A DNA stretch of 64,000 nucleotides from Ruminococcus flavefaciens 007c (lineage in GTDB: Bacteria; Bacillota; Clostridia; Oscillospirales; Ruminococcaceae), in the NCBI RefSeq assembly GCF_000571935.1, contig NZ_ATAX01000025.1:1-64000 (forward strand), read 5' to 3'. Under the pieces are notes generated by a model. The model made no database searches. It was not told the DNA's origin and worked only from the letters and a program-made list of their open reading frames with translations. How positions within the stretch are numbered: position 1 is the stretch's first letter; the number at the start of each line of letters is the position of its first letter. Both the position numbers and the translations under genes were made by a program. This document shows positions 52,778-60,759 of this stretch, piece after piece.

Positions 52778-52853
52778 GGCGACCCCGAACAGATTCGAAC
52801 TGTCGACCTCCTGCGTGACAGGCAGGCGTTCTAACCAACTGAACTACGAGGCC
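52778..52853 (-). tRNA. tRNA-Asp (anticodon GTC)
   Basis: The acceptor GGCCTCG pairs with CGGGGTC. The anticodon stem CCTGC/GCAGG encloses CTGTCAC (GTC). The discriminator is G, as required for aspartate. CCA is encoded. Confidence 0.96.
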
Positions 52854-52860
52854 AAAGAAT

Positions 52861-52936
52861 TGGTGGGGACTACAGGGCTCGAACCTGTGACCCTCTGCTT
52901 GTAAGGCAGATGCTCTCCCAGCTGAGCTAAACCCCC
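52861..52936 (-). tRNA. tRNA-Val (anticodon TAC)
   Basis: The acceptor GGGGGTT pairs with AGTCCCC (with wobble pairs). The anticodon stem TCTGC/GCAGA encloses CTTACAA (TAC). The discriminator is A and CCA is encoded. It is the first tRNA after the promoter. Confidence 0.96.
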
Positions 52937-52980
52937 ACGTTTTCTTCCGTTCATCGGTTAGTGCTTCCGACGACTTTAAT

Positions 52981-53009
52981 ATTATATCATACTATTGCTG
53001 ATGTGTCAA
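52981..53009 (-). promoter_or_regulatory. Promoter of the Val-Asp-Gly-Cys tRNA operon
   Basis: On the minus strand, perfect TTGACA and perfect TATAAT are 17 bases apart, 45 bases upstream of tRNA-Val. Confidence 0.92.
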
Positions 53010-53054
53010 CCCTTTTTTTCATTTTTTTCAAAAAAATTTTTCTAAGGAAAATAC

Positions 53055-53082
53055 ACAGCGGTATTTCGAGGAATACCGCTGT
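53055..53082 (-). terminator. Terminator of the cysE-ACT operon
   Basis: The stem ACAGCGGTATT/AATACCGCTGT with a TCGAGG loop lies just after the ACT gene. The T-run on the minus strand is short (ATTTTCC) and followed by a second T-tract. Confidence 0.7.
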
Positions 53083-53087
53083 AATGA

Positions 53088-53324
53088 TTATTTAATTTCC
53101 GCTCTGACAATACCTTTGATTTTATTAAGACTCGTTATTAACTTTTCAGATTGGACATTTCCCAAATCTATTTCCGCTGTAAATCTTGACATGGCCGAAC
53201 CGGATATATCATTGAAGACAGTAGCACTATGACTAATTATATTGACACCGCTGCGGGATATTATACCCGAGATAGCACTTACGAGCCCGACTCTGTCTAT
53301 TGCAAGCACCTCTAACCTGTTCAT
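53088..53324 (-). CDS. Small ACT-domain protein
   Basis: The 78-residue protein is one ACT domain (RLEVLAIDRVGLVSAISGIISRSGVNI at the start; key residues DRVGL). It overlaps cysE by four bases (ATGA), so both are translated together. ACT domains bind amino acids. Serine or cysteine sensing for CysE is a reasonable guess from the coupling, but a free-standing ACT protein could also serve another enzyme. Confidence 0.85.
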   Translation of the reverse strand: MNRLEVLAIDRVGLVSAISGIISRSGVNIISHSATVFNDISGSAMSRFTAEIDLGNVQSEKLITSLNKIKGIVRAEIK

Positions 53325-54280
53325 ATTATGTAAAACCAGTTTTCTTCGGGATCCAGATCAGCCTTTTCCACCTGCTCGATAGGCGAATCAAAATTATACC
53401 TCAGCTCCTGATTTTTGATACTTACCTTAGCACCGGCAGGAACCGAACGTGTAATAAAAGCATTACCGCCTATCACAGCATTTTTGCCTACTACCGTTTC
53501 ACCTCCGAGTATAGAAGCTCCCGAATATATTGTCACATTATCTTCAATAGTAGGATGACGTTTTTTATTACGAAGAGACTGACCGCCTCTTGTTGAAAGA
53601 GCACCGAGAGTAACTCCCTGATATACCTTTACATTATCCCCTATCTGGGTTGTTTCACCGATAACAATACCTGTACCGTGGTCTATGAAAAAATTTTTTC
53701 CGATAGTTGCTCCCGGATGGATATCTATACCTGTCTTGCTGTGAGCGTGCTCAGTCATAACACGCGGTATAAGCGGTACTCCGAGCAGAAACAGCTCATG
53801 TGCAAGACGGTTTACCAGGATAGCATACAGTCCAGGATAAGAATATATTATCTCATCCTTATTGAATGCAGCAGGATCTCCGTCATATGCAGCCTGAACA
53901 TCGGTCTCTATATACTCTCTTATTTTAGGGAGCTTATCGAGAAATTCAAAGGTTATACGCTCGGCATTGTCATTTATCTCATCATCATTGAGCATGACAT
54001 ACTTTTCATCATACCTCAGAACTATCGAGATCTGTCTTATAAGCTTGAAAATAACGTCTTCCAATATCATTGAGATATTATTCCTTACAGTATAGACTCT
54101 GTAACTCTTGTTACGGAAATACCCTGGAAAAACAATTCTTCTGAGCGACTCGATAATATTGATTATATCTTCGTTGTCAGGATGATCGAAGGTCTTTACC
54201 TCGTCAATTGTCCTTGTTCCCTCATAATCATTGAGGATAGCTCTTGTTATATTATTTACAGACTTTTCCAACTTATGCAT
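53321..54280 (-). CDS. cysE: Serine O-acetyltransferase
   Basis: CysE acetylates serine to O-acetylserine, the precursor of cysteine. The 319-residue protein has an N-terminal helical part (about 1-175) and a left-handed beta-helix (about 190-290) with the family core HPGATIGKNFFIDHGTGIVIGETTQIGD (about 192-219; key residues DHGTGIVIGET) and VTLGALS. The C-terminus is somewhat longer than in the enterobacterial enzyme. The start has AGGTGACAGT before the ATG. It is followed by the coupled ACT gene. Confidence 0.95.
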   Translation of the reverse strand: MHKLEKSVNNITRAILNDYEGTRTIDEVKTFDHPDNEDIINIIESLRRIVFPGYFRNKSYRVYTVRNNISMILEDVIFKLIRQISIVLRYDEKYVMLNDDEINDNAERITFEFLDKLPKIREYIETDVQAAYDGDPAAFNKDEIIYSYPGLYAILVNRLAHELFLLGVPLIPRVMTEHAHSKTGIDIHPGATIGKNFFIDHGTGIVIGETTQIGDNVKVYQGVTLGALSTRGGQSLRNKKRHPTIEDNVTIYSGASILGGETVVGKNAVIGGNAFITRSVPAGAKVSIKNQELRYNFDSPIEQVEKADLDPEENWFYII

Positions 54281-54321
54281 ACTGTCACCTCACTTCTTGA
54301 TTTGAACGTTAGTATATACTT

Positions 54322-54350
54322 ATTATATCTCATTTCACATATATAGTCAA
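54322..54350 (-). promoter_or_regulatory. cysE promoter
   Basis: On the minus strand, TTGACT and TATAAT are 17 bases apart, about 42 bases upstream of cysE. Confidence 0.82.
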
Positions 54351-54380
54351 TATGTTTTATATGGTTTTTTATTTATCTGC

Positions 54381-54409
54381 TTGACAATAAGTGCTTTTCG
54401 CTGTATATT
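54381..54409 (+). promoter_or_regulatory. Promoter of the TtcA-like gene
   Basis: A perfect TTGACA and TATATT are 17 bases apart, 31 bases before the start codon. It is back-to-back with the cysE promoter. Confidence 0.82.
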
Positions 54410-54439
54410 TATAATTAATAAAGTAAAGCGAGGAATATC

Positions 54440-55279
54440 ATGAATACTGAAATTGACAAGTCGCTTACCGGTGAGTTCAGCAAAAGCATCTGGTCTAAAT
54501 TCCGCAGCGGCATCGAACAGTACAAACTCATCGAAAATGGAGACAGAATCGCAGTCTGTATATCCGGCGGCAAGGACTCTATGCTTATGGCAAAATGTCT
54601 TCAACGACTTCAAAAATACGGAAATATCCGCTTTGAAACAGAATATGTGGCAATGGATCCCGGCTATACCACCGAAAACAGGAATAAAGTAATGGAAAAC
54701 GCCGAAAAGCTGAAAATTCCGCTAAAAATGATGAATACTCGCATTTTCGAATCCACAGCAAAAGCCGAAAAGCATCCCTGCTTTCTCTGCGCAAGACTGC
54801 GCCGCGGCTGGCTCTACAAGACAGCACAGGAACTCGGCTGTAATAAGATCGCCCTTGGACATCATTTCGACGATGTAATCGAAACAATACTAATGGGTAT
54901 GCTTTACGGTTCACAGATGCAGACAATGATGCCAAAGCTTCACAGTGAAAATTACCGTGGTATACAGCTCATCCGCCCTCTTTACCTTGTAAGGGAAGAA
55001 GATATAATAAAATGGGCCGATCATAACGGTCTTGAGTTCATACAGTGCGCCTGCCGCATAACCAGAAGTGAAGGCAGTTCAAAGAGAGCTGAAATAAAGC
55101 AGCTTATCAGGCAGCTGCGCGAAACCAATCCGTCAGTTGACATGAATATATTCAGAAGTGCAGAAAACGTCAACCTCCAGACTCTTATCTCTTACCATCT
55201 CGGAGAAGAACGCCATCATTTCCTTGATGACTTTGACAAGGGGCTCAGTATCAAGGGAAAAAACAACTTTGCAGAATAA
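54440..55279 (+). CDS. TtcA-like tRNA sulfurtransferase (PP-loop ATPase)
   Basis: The 279-residue protein has the PP-loop ISGGKDSM (near 38) and the paired cysteines PCFLCARLRRGWL (near 112; CxxC) with ALGHHFDDVIET (near 135). CACRI (near 202) gives a further cysteine pair. TtcA binds an iron-sulfur cluster and makes 2-thiocytidine at position 32 of tRNA. Related proteins modify other positions, so the exact target is not certain. The ATG has GAGG 7 bases upstream. Confidence 0.88.
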   Translation: MNTEIDKSLTGEFSKSIWSKFRSGIEQYKLIENGDRIAVCISGGKDSMLMAKCLQRLQKYGNIRFETEYVAMDPGYTTENRNKVMENAEKLKIPLKMMNTRIFESTAKAEKHPCFLCARLRRGWLYKTAQELGCNKIALGHHFDDVIETILMGMLYGSQMQTMMPKLHSENYRGIQLIRPLYLVREEDIIKWADHNGLEFIQCACRITRSEGSSKRAEIKQLIRQLRETNPSVDMNIFRSAENVNLQTLISYHLGEERHHFLDDFDKGLSIKGKNNFAE

Positions 55280-55354
55280 AACGCTGTGTCTCATTTAAAC
55301 TGCGGATATTCATTGCTTCTTTAATATGTATATGCTCGTTAACGGTGAATTATT

Positions 55355-56251
55355 ATGATAAAAAAACTCCGTGGCAGTATAATGCTGCTGCTTTCTGCAA
55401 TTATATGGGGCACAGCCTTTGTAGCTCAGAGCGAAGGCATGAATTATGTACAGCCTTTTACATACAATGCCGTCAGGACGTTGTTGGGCGGCATTGTTTT
55501 ATTGCCTGTTATTTATGTTTTGCGAGAAAAGGAAAGAGAAACGGTTATGGTATGTGCCGACACGAAAGCAACGCTGACAGGCGGCATTATCTGCGGATTT
55601 ATACTCTTTTGTGCAAGCTCCTTCCAGCAGCTGGGTATAAGTATGACTACCGCAGGAAAAGCAGGCTTCATAACCGCGCTATATGTTGTCATAGTGCCTA
55701 TAATTGGTATTTTTTTCGGCAAGAAGGTTTCTCTCAGAACTTGGTTGTGCGTTATCACAGCTGTGTTCGGGTTCTATCTGCTGTGTATCAAAAATGATCT
55801 GAAGATTTCTAAAGGAGACCTTCTGGTGCTGATGTGCTCGGTATTTTATGCCTTTCATATCATTGTTATAGATCATTTCAACCTTAAAAAAGCAAACGGA
55901 CTAATTATGTCGTGTATCCAGTTCTTTACGGCAGGTATACTGTTGACAATTTGTATGTTTATCTTTGAAAATCCGACGTTAAGCGGAATATTGGCCGCCA
56001 AACATACCATACTCTATACAGGTATCATGTCCTGCGGAGTTGCATATACATTGCAGATAATCGGACAAAAATCGACTCCACCTGCTCTGGCAACAATGAT
56101 AATGAGTCTTGAATCAGTATTTGCTGCTCTTTCAGGCTGGCTTATTCTTTCCGAAAAGCTGAATACAAAGGAGATCATCGGCTGCATTTTCGTTTTTGCC
56201 GCCGTTGTACTTGCCCAGATTAACATTAATCCGGGAAAAGACAATAAATAA
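55355..56251 (+). CDS. EamA/DMT-family transporter
   Basis: The 298-residue membrane protein has ten hydrophobic helices in two EamA repeats (about 1-140 and 150-292). Recognisable parts are SAIIWGTAFVAQSEGM in the first and SLESVFAALSGWLILSEKL in the second. These proteins usually export metabolites or amino acids. The substrate cannot be read. The ribosome binding site (GGTGA) is moderate. It lies 75 bases after the TtcA-like gene, ending in a strong terminator. Confidence 0.9.
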   Translation: MIKKLRGSIMLLLSAIIWGTAFVAQSEGMNYVQPFTYNAVRTLLGGIVLLPVIYVLREKERETVMVCADTKATLTGGIICGFILFCASSFQQLGISMTTAGKAGFITALYVVIVPIIGIFFGKKVSLRTWLCVITAVFGFYLLCIKNDLKISKGDLLVLMCSVFYAFHIIVIDHFNLKKANGLIMSCIQFFTAGILLTICMFIFENPTLSGILAAKHTILYTGIMSCGVAYTLQIIGQKSTPPALATMIMSLESVFAALSGWLILSEKLNTKEIIGCIFVFAAVVLAQININPGKDNK

Positions 56252-56265
56252 CACACATATAAGCA

Positions 56266-56304
56266 AAAAACAGCAGTATGATATAACGTCATACTGCTGT
56301 TTTT
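56266..56304. terminator. Bidirectional terminator between the DMT transporter and the CobW-like gene
   Basis: A perfect 16-base-pair stem AAAAACAGCAGTATGA with its complement has a TATAACG loop. Converging genes lie on both sides. Confidence 0.92.
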
Positions 56305-56305
56305 A

Positions 56306-57262
56306 TCAGTAAAATGTTGCAACAGGCTGGTCGGGAGCCTCTGCCTTTTCGATTTTCTGAACAAAAAGAACCGGTCCCTTTCCCTTATAGAGTTTATGCT
56401 TCTGAACGCTTATCTTTCCTGTAACGGTGATCCACTCCTTGTTTTGCGGTTCTGTACCGTTATCAGTCTGAGCCACCATCCAGCAATACTGTATGTCCTC
56501 AACACAGCAAGTCATGATATGACGTCCCACCGCATAGGTATTCTCCGGGAATTTACCGTTCTTGGCAGTAAGCGCCTTGAAAGTCATTGTCTTGCCGTCA
56601 TATTTAAAGGGATCATCCATAATATCACGGTACCACAAAGCAAAGTCCTTGTCCTCAATGATTATCTCATCAGCCTCAACATCAAAAGGAAGAGGATCTT
56701 CTATATCGTCATAGGCAATCTGACCGTCAGAGTACTCATATACTATCTCTGCACGCCTTGAAACTCCCCTGACAATTTTATGGAAATCATTGGGATCATA
56801 ACTTTTTTCAAAGCGATTAAATACGACCATTTCAGTAGAATTGAACTTATCAACTACGAGACTGCGCATATTAGAATTATAATTCATAAATGTCGTCGCA
56901 TCAACAAAGCACATCACCTGAGCGACAGTCGTTTCATCAGGCATAGCCTTGAGAAAGTCGTCCATTGTCCACATACCGTTATACTCAACTACTATGCGCT
57001 CGGCGCCGCTGTCCTCCAGTATCTTCGTGAAGTTCTCCATAGTAAAGTCTTCTTTATTATCTATAACGTGTATGATAATGTTCTTATTTGGCATACGGGA
57101 AACATCATACTCTTCGATACCTTCCTCACATATTAGAAGAAGTGTCTTTTCTCCCTTATTGAAGCGCCTGTCCTCTAAGGTCTCCTGAATAAACTTCGTC
57201 TTTCCGGACTCAAGGAAGCCGAGAAACAGGTATATCGGTATAACATCATTCTGATCAGGCAC
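56306..57262 (-). CDS. CobW-like P-loop GTPase fused to a DUF1980-like C-terminal domain
   Basis: The 318-residue protein has an N-terminal G3E/CobW GTPase part with Walker A GFLESGKTKF (14-23), an NRFE base-recognition motif (near 150), and no CxCC metal motif. LLLICEEGIEE stands at the place of the metal-binding loop. The C-terminal part (about 215-318: MTFKALTAKNGKFPENTYAVGRHIMTCCVEDIQ) resembles the outer domain of YcgQ/TIGR03943 proteins, which go with YcgR-type permeases in zinc-responsive operons. It follows the histidine-rich CobW gene by 18 bases. A role in metal handling is likely but inferred. The fusion is unusual. Confidence 0.8.
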   Translation of the reverse strand: MPDQNDVIPIYLFLGFLESGKTKFIQETLEDRRFNKGEKTLLLICEEGIEEYDVSRMPNKNIIIHVIDNKEDFTMENFTKILEDSGAERIVVEYNGMWTMDDFLKAMPDETTVAQVMCFVDATTFMNYNSNMRSLVVDKFNSTEMVVFNRFEKSYDPNDFHKIVRGVSRRAEIVYEYSDGQIAYDDIEDPLPFDVEADEIIIEDKDFALWYRDIMDDPFKYDGKTMTFKALTAKNGKFPENTYAVGRHIMTCCVEDIQYCWMVAQTDNGTEPQNKEWITVTGKISVQKHKLYKGKGPVLFVQKIEKAEAPDQPVATFY

Positions 57263-57280
57263 GATAAATGCTCCTTTCGA

Positions 57281-58453
57281 TCAAGCCTTGAAAAGCTCGG
57301 CGATTGCTTCTTCATTAATTTTTGAACCGATAACACAGAGGCGGCCAATAGTTCCTGCGCTTCCACTGCGGACATCGGGCACGCCGGGCACATAGTCGTA
57401 GTGTATCCACTTTCCGTCAGAACCTGCAACAATTCCTTTCGCACGAAGGATCATGCCGTACTTTTCCTCATCGCCGAGCGCATTTAGAGCAGCAGTAATT
57501 TCTTCGACAGTGTATGTCCTTGTAGTTTCCCTGCCCCAGCTTGTGAAAATCTCATCGGCGTGGTGGTGATGATCGTGATCATGATCATGGCATCCGCAGG
57601 TGCAGTCCGGTCCGTGATCGTGATGATGATGCTCGTGCTCATCGTGGTCATGATCATGGTGATGATGCTCATGCTCATCGTGGTCATGATCATGGTGATG
57701 ATGCTCATGCTCATCGTGGTCATGATCATGGTGATGATGCTCATGCTCATCGTGGTCATGATCATGGTGATGATGCTCATGCTCATCGTGGTCATGATCA
57801 TGATGATGATCGTGATGTGCAGCCTCTTCAAGGAGCTCCTTCAACTCTTCATCAAGAGTATTTTTCTGTGTCATAGCATCAACAAGCTGCTGACCTGTGA
57901 GCTCATTCCACTCAGTAGTAACGATGGGAGCGGCATGATTCTTCTCACGGAGACTCTTCACACACTCATCAAGCTTCTCCTGAGAGAGGCCGCTTGTATG
58001 GCTGAGGATAAGGCAGCTTGCATAGGTTATCTGATTATCGAAAAACTCACCGAAATTCTTCGTGTACATCTTATACTTCTTGGCGTCAACAACAGTTGTG
58101 AAGCCGTCCAGCTCAACATCATGCGCATTGATGTTCTGTACTGCGCGAATAACATCGCTGAGCTTGCCAACACCTGACGGCTCAATAAGAATACGGTCGG
58201 GAGCATAGTCTTCAAGCACCTTCTCCAGTGCCTTACCGAAATCTCCGACAAGACTGCAGCAGATACAGCCTGAATTCATTTCTGTGATTTCTACTCCTGC
58301 ATCCTGCAAGAAGCCGCCGTCAATGCCTATCTGTCCGAATTCATTCTCGATAAGCACAAGCTTTTCGCCTTTATAGCCCTCCTGAATGAGCTTTTTTATA
58401 AGAGTTGTCTTGCCAGCGCCAAGAAAACCCGAGAAAATAGTGATCTTTGTCAT
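57281..58453 (-). CDS. CobW-family GTP-binding metallochaperone with long histidine-rich repeat
   Basis: The 390-residue G3E GTPase has Walker A GFLGAGKTT (9-17), the metal-binding CICC motif in NSGCICCSLVGDF (near 63), and TEWN (near 180) as base-recognition. A central repeat (about 211-280) has five copies of a 12-residue unit rich in His, Asp and Glu, followed by CTCGCHDHDHDHHHH. The C-terminal CobW_C domain follows. Such proteins (ZagA/ZigA/YjiA type) deliver zinc or other metals under limitation. It has its own promoter. No clear Zur box was found. Confidence 0.92.
   Translation of the reverse strand: MTKITIFSGFLGAGKTTLIKKLIQEGYKGEKLVLIENEFGQIGIDGGFLQDAGVEITEMNSGCICCSLVGDFGKALEKVLEDYAPDRILIEPSGVGKLSDVIRAVQNINAHDVELDGFTTVVDAKKYKMYTKNFGEFFDNQITYASCLILSHTSGLSQEKLDECVKSLREKNHAAPIVTTEWNELTGQQLVDAMTQKNTLDEELKELLEEAAHHDHHHDHDHDEHEHHHHDHDHDEHEHHHHDHDHDEHEHHHHDHDHDEHEHHHHDHDHDEHEHHHHDHGPDCTCGCHDHDHDHHHHADEIFTSWGRETTRTYTVEEITAALNALGDEEKYGMILRAKGIVAGSDGKWIHYDYVPGVPDVRSGSAGTIGRLCVIGSKINEEAIAELFKA
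57624..57808. repeat. 36-base tandem repeat (five copies) coding for the histidine-rich loop
   Basis: The 36-base unit containing CTCATGCTCATCGTGGTCAT is repeated five times, almost without change. The near-identity of the copies indicates recent expansion or conversion. Length changes by whole units would keep the frame. Confidence 0.9.
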
Positions 58454-58488
58454 TTAAACAACACTTCTTTCATTTAAATTCAAATTAT

Positions 58489-58517
58489 ATTATATCACAC
58501 TGTTAAAAATAAATCAA
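58489..58517 (-). promoter_or_regulatory. Promoter of the CobW operon
   Basis: On the minus strand, TTGATT and perfect TATAAT are 17 bases apart, 36 bases upstream of the start codon. Confidence 0.8.
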
Positions 58518-58532
58518 GCCCTGTCCGTATAC

Positions 58533-58561
58533 AAAAACGGCTGCCGCAATTGCGACAGCCG
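58533..58561 (-). terminator. Terminator of the EF-G-like gene
   Basis: The stem CGGCTGCCGCA/TGCGACAGCCG (one mismatch) is followed on the minus strand by TTTTTG. Confidence 0.85.
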
Positions 58562-58570
58562 CCATATTAT

Positions 58571-60652
58571 TTATTCAACATCACCTACTGCTGAAATAAC
58601 CTCTGTAAGGAGATTTGCAGGAAGCTGCTCATATCTTACAAAATCAAAGGTGAAGCTTCCCAGTCCTCTTGTTGTCTGACGGAGATACATTGCGAAATCA
58701 TGCATCTCACGCATAGGAACCTCAGCAAGAATAACAGTATTTCCGCTTCCCACAGGCTCCATGCCGAGAACTCTGCCTCTTCGCTTGTTAAGCTCGCCCA
58801 TAATATCACCTGTATTGTCATCGGGAGCTGTGACCTTTAGCTCGCCGATAGGCTCGAGCATAACTGGATCAGCCTGTCTGAGGCCTTCCTTATAAGCGAT
58901 GGAAGCAGCAGTCTTGAATGCCATTTCCGATGAATCAACAGGGTGATAAGAACCGTCAACAAGTATAGCCTTAAGGCCAACTACAGGACAACCTGCCAGC
59001 ACGCCTTTTCTAACGCTTTCCTCAAGTCCCTTCTGAACAGCCGGGAAGTAGTTCTTAGGTACAGCGCCGCCGAAGATCTTCTCTTCAAATACAAGAGTAT
59101 CGCTTACACAAGGCTCAAACTCGATCCATACGTCACCGAACTGTCCATGGCCGCCGGACTGTTTCTTGTGTCTTCCCTGAACCTTGACCTTCTTGCGTAT
59201 CGTTTCTTTGTATGCTATCTTAGGAACAGTTAGATTTACCTCAACGCCGAACTTGCTCTTGAGCTTTGCAGCAGCTACTTCGATATGCTGTTCGCCGAGG
59301 CCGCTGAGTATCTGCTCCTTTGTAGTCTCGTCCTGAACATATGTGAGAGTAGGATCCTCCTCGATGAGCCTCTGTATACTTGTTGATATCTTAGCCTCAT
59401 CTCCCTGAGCCTTAGCCTTGACAGCCATTGAATAGCAAGGCTTCGGGAATTCCATAGCTGCAAACTCAACGACTCTTGAAGGATCAGAAAGTGTACTTCC
59501 GGTATTGGCAGAGATCTTTGAAGCTACAACTATATCACCTGCATATGCAGCAGGAATCTCTGTCTGCTTCTTTCCGCAAAGTGAATAGAGCTTACCTATC
59601 TTTTCAGAAGTACCCGTTGTAGAATTCATTACTTCGCTGTTTGATGAAAGCTTACCCGACATAACCCTGATGAAGGACATCTTGCCAACGAAGGGATCGG
59701 CAACAGTCTTGAAAACAAAGGCTGACAGCGGATCATTCAAATCGCATTTTACATCAACAACATCCTTGGTGGGAGTATATGCCTCTGCAGCGTATACTTC
59801 ATCGGGAGAAGGAAGCAGAAGCTCAATCTCCTTGAGAAGCATATCTATACCTGCAAGGTCAGAGGCAGATGTGCATACAACAGGAGTAATGATGCCGCGG
59901 TTCATGCCGTCATGTATACCGTCGATAAGCTCCTTCTGAGTAAACGCCTCACCCTCAAAGAACTTCTCCATAAGCTCCTCGGATGTCTCTGCGACAGCCT
60001 CTGAAACAGCAGCAACAAGACCATCAACACGATACTCGAACTTCTCAGAGATCTCGGCAGTCGGCATTTCAGTCTCAATTGCGTTGCCCTTTGCATCATA
60101 TTTATAGCACTTCATCTCAATGAGATTAACATATTCAACGATCTTTCCGTTGCTGACAACAGGAACGACAACAGGACACACCGTAGGACCGAAAACAGTT
60201 TTCAGCTCAGTGAGTACATTAAAGAAATTTGCGTCCTTATCGTCGATCTTGGTAACAACGAACATTTTTGACTTACCCTGCTTTACAGCTTCCTCGTAAG
60301 CCTTTCTTGCGCCGACCTTGACGCCTGATTTAGCTGAAACAGTAATCATTACCGTATCAGCAGCCCTTATACCCTCGATCATTTCGGCTGCAAAGTCGAA
60401 TAATCCGGGAGTATCTAGCAGATTAACCTTAAATCCGTTATATTCAAAAGAAGCAAGAGCAGTGCTTATTGAAATCTGTCTCTTGATCTCCTCAGGATCG
60501 TAATCACAAACAGTTGTGCCGTCAGCAGTCTTGCCGAGACGGTCGGAAGCTCCTGCCTTGTAAAGGATTGCCTCTGCAAGAGAAGTTTTTCCTGAGCCGT
60601 TGTGGCCTGCAAATGCTATGTTTTTGACCTTGTTTACATCATATTCTTTCAT
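58571..60652 (-). CDS. fusA2: Elongation factor G-like protein (FusA2 type)
   Basis: The 693-residue translational GTPase has the P-loop GHNGSGKTSLAE (14-25), DTPGLFDF, and TKID base-recognition (near 132; NKxD changed to TKID). The five-domain layout of EF-G ends in domain V (AEVPMREMHDFAMYLRQTTRGLGSF). The changed P-loop and TKID mark it as the second EF-G type, whose role (ribosome recycling or other) differs between bacteria. The start is the ATG with GAGGAG about 9 bases upstream. The longer frame starts in the promoter region. Confidence 0.93.
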   Translation of the reverse strand: MKEYDVNKVKNIAFAGHNGSGKTSLAEAILYKAGASDRLGKTADGTTVCDYDPEEIKRQISISTALASFEYNGFKVNLLDTPGLFDFAAEMIEGIRAADTVMITVSAKSGVKVGARKAYEEAVKQGKSKMFVVTKIDDKDANFFNVLTELKTVFGPTVCPVVVPVVSNGKIVEYVNLIEMKCYKYDAKGNAIETEMPTAEISEKFEYRVDGLVAAVSEAVAETSEELMEKFFEGEAFTQKELIDGIHDGMNRGIITPVVCTSASDLAGIDMLLKEIELLLPSPDEVYAAEAYTPTKDVVDVKCDLNDPLSAFVFKTVADPFVGKMSFIRVMSGKLSSNSEVMNSTTGTSEKIGKLYSLCGKKQTEIPAAYAGDIVVASKISANTGSTLSDPSRVVEFAAMEFPKPCYSMAVKAKAQGDEAKISTSIQRLIEEDPTLTYVQDETTKEQILSGLGEQHIEVAAAKLKSKFGVEVNLTVPKIAYKETIRKKVKVQGRHKKQSGGHGQFGDVWIEFEPCVSDTLVFEEKIFGGAVPKNYFPAVQKGLEESVRKGVLAGCPVVGLKAILVDGSYHPVDSSEMAFKTAASIAYKEGLRQADPVMLEPIGELKVTAPDDNTGDIMGELNKRRGRVLGMEPVGSGNTVILAEVPMREMHDFAMYLRQTTRGLGSFTFDFVRYEQLPANLLTEVISAVGDVE

Positions 60653-60706
60653 GGTAAAGTTTCTCCTCTTAAATGGTTTATCCGTTTTCATGTACGGCAT
60701 ACAAAT

Positions 60707-60735
60707 ATTATAATTCATTAATAAAAAAATTGCAA
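60707..60735 (-). promoter_or_regulatory. Promoter of the EF-G-like gene
   Basis: On the minus strand, TTGCAA and perfect TATAAT are 17 bases apart, about 55 bases upstream of the start. Confidence 0.8.
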
Positions 60736-60759
60736 TACTAACATAAAATTTTCTACATT

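Noticed and set aside
57484..58177. Long frames rich in Met/Ile/Thr or Val/Met over the histidine repeat
   Set aside because: They are shifted or antisense readings of the 36-base repeat inside the CobW gene.
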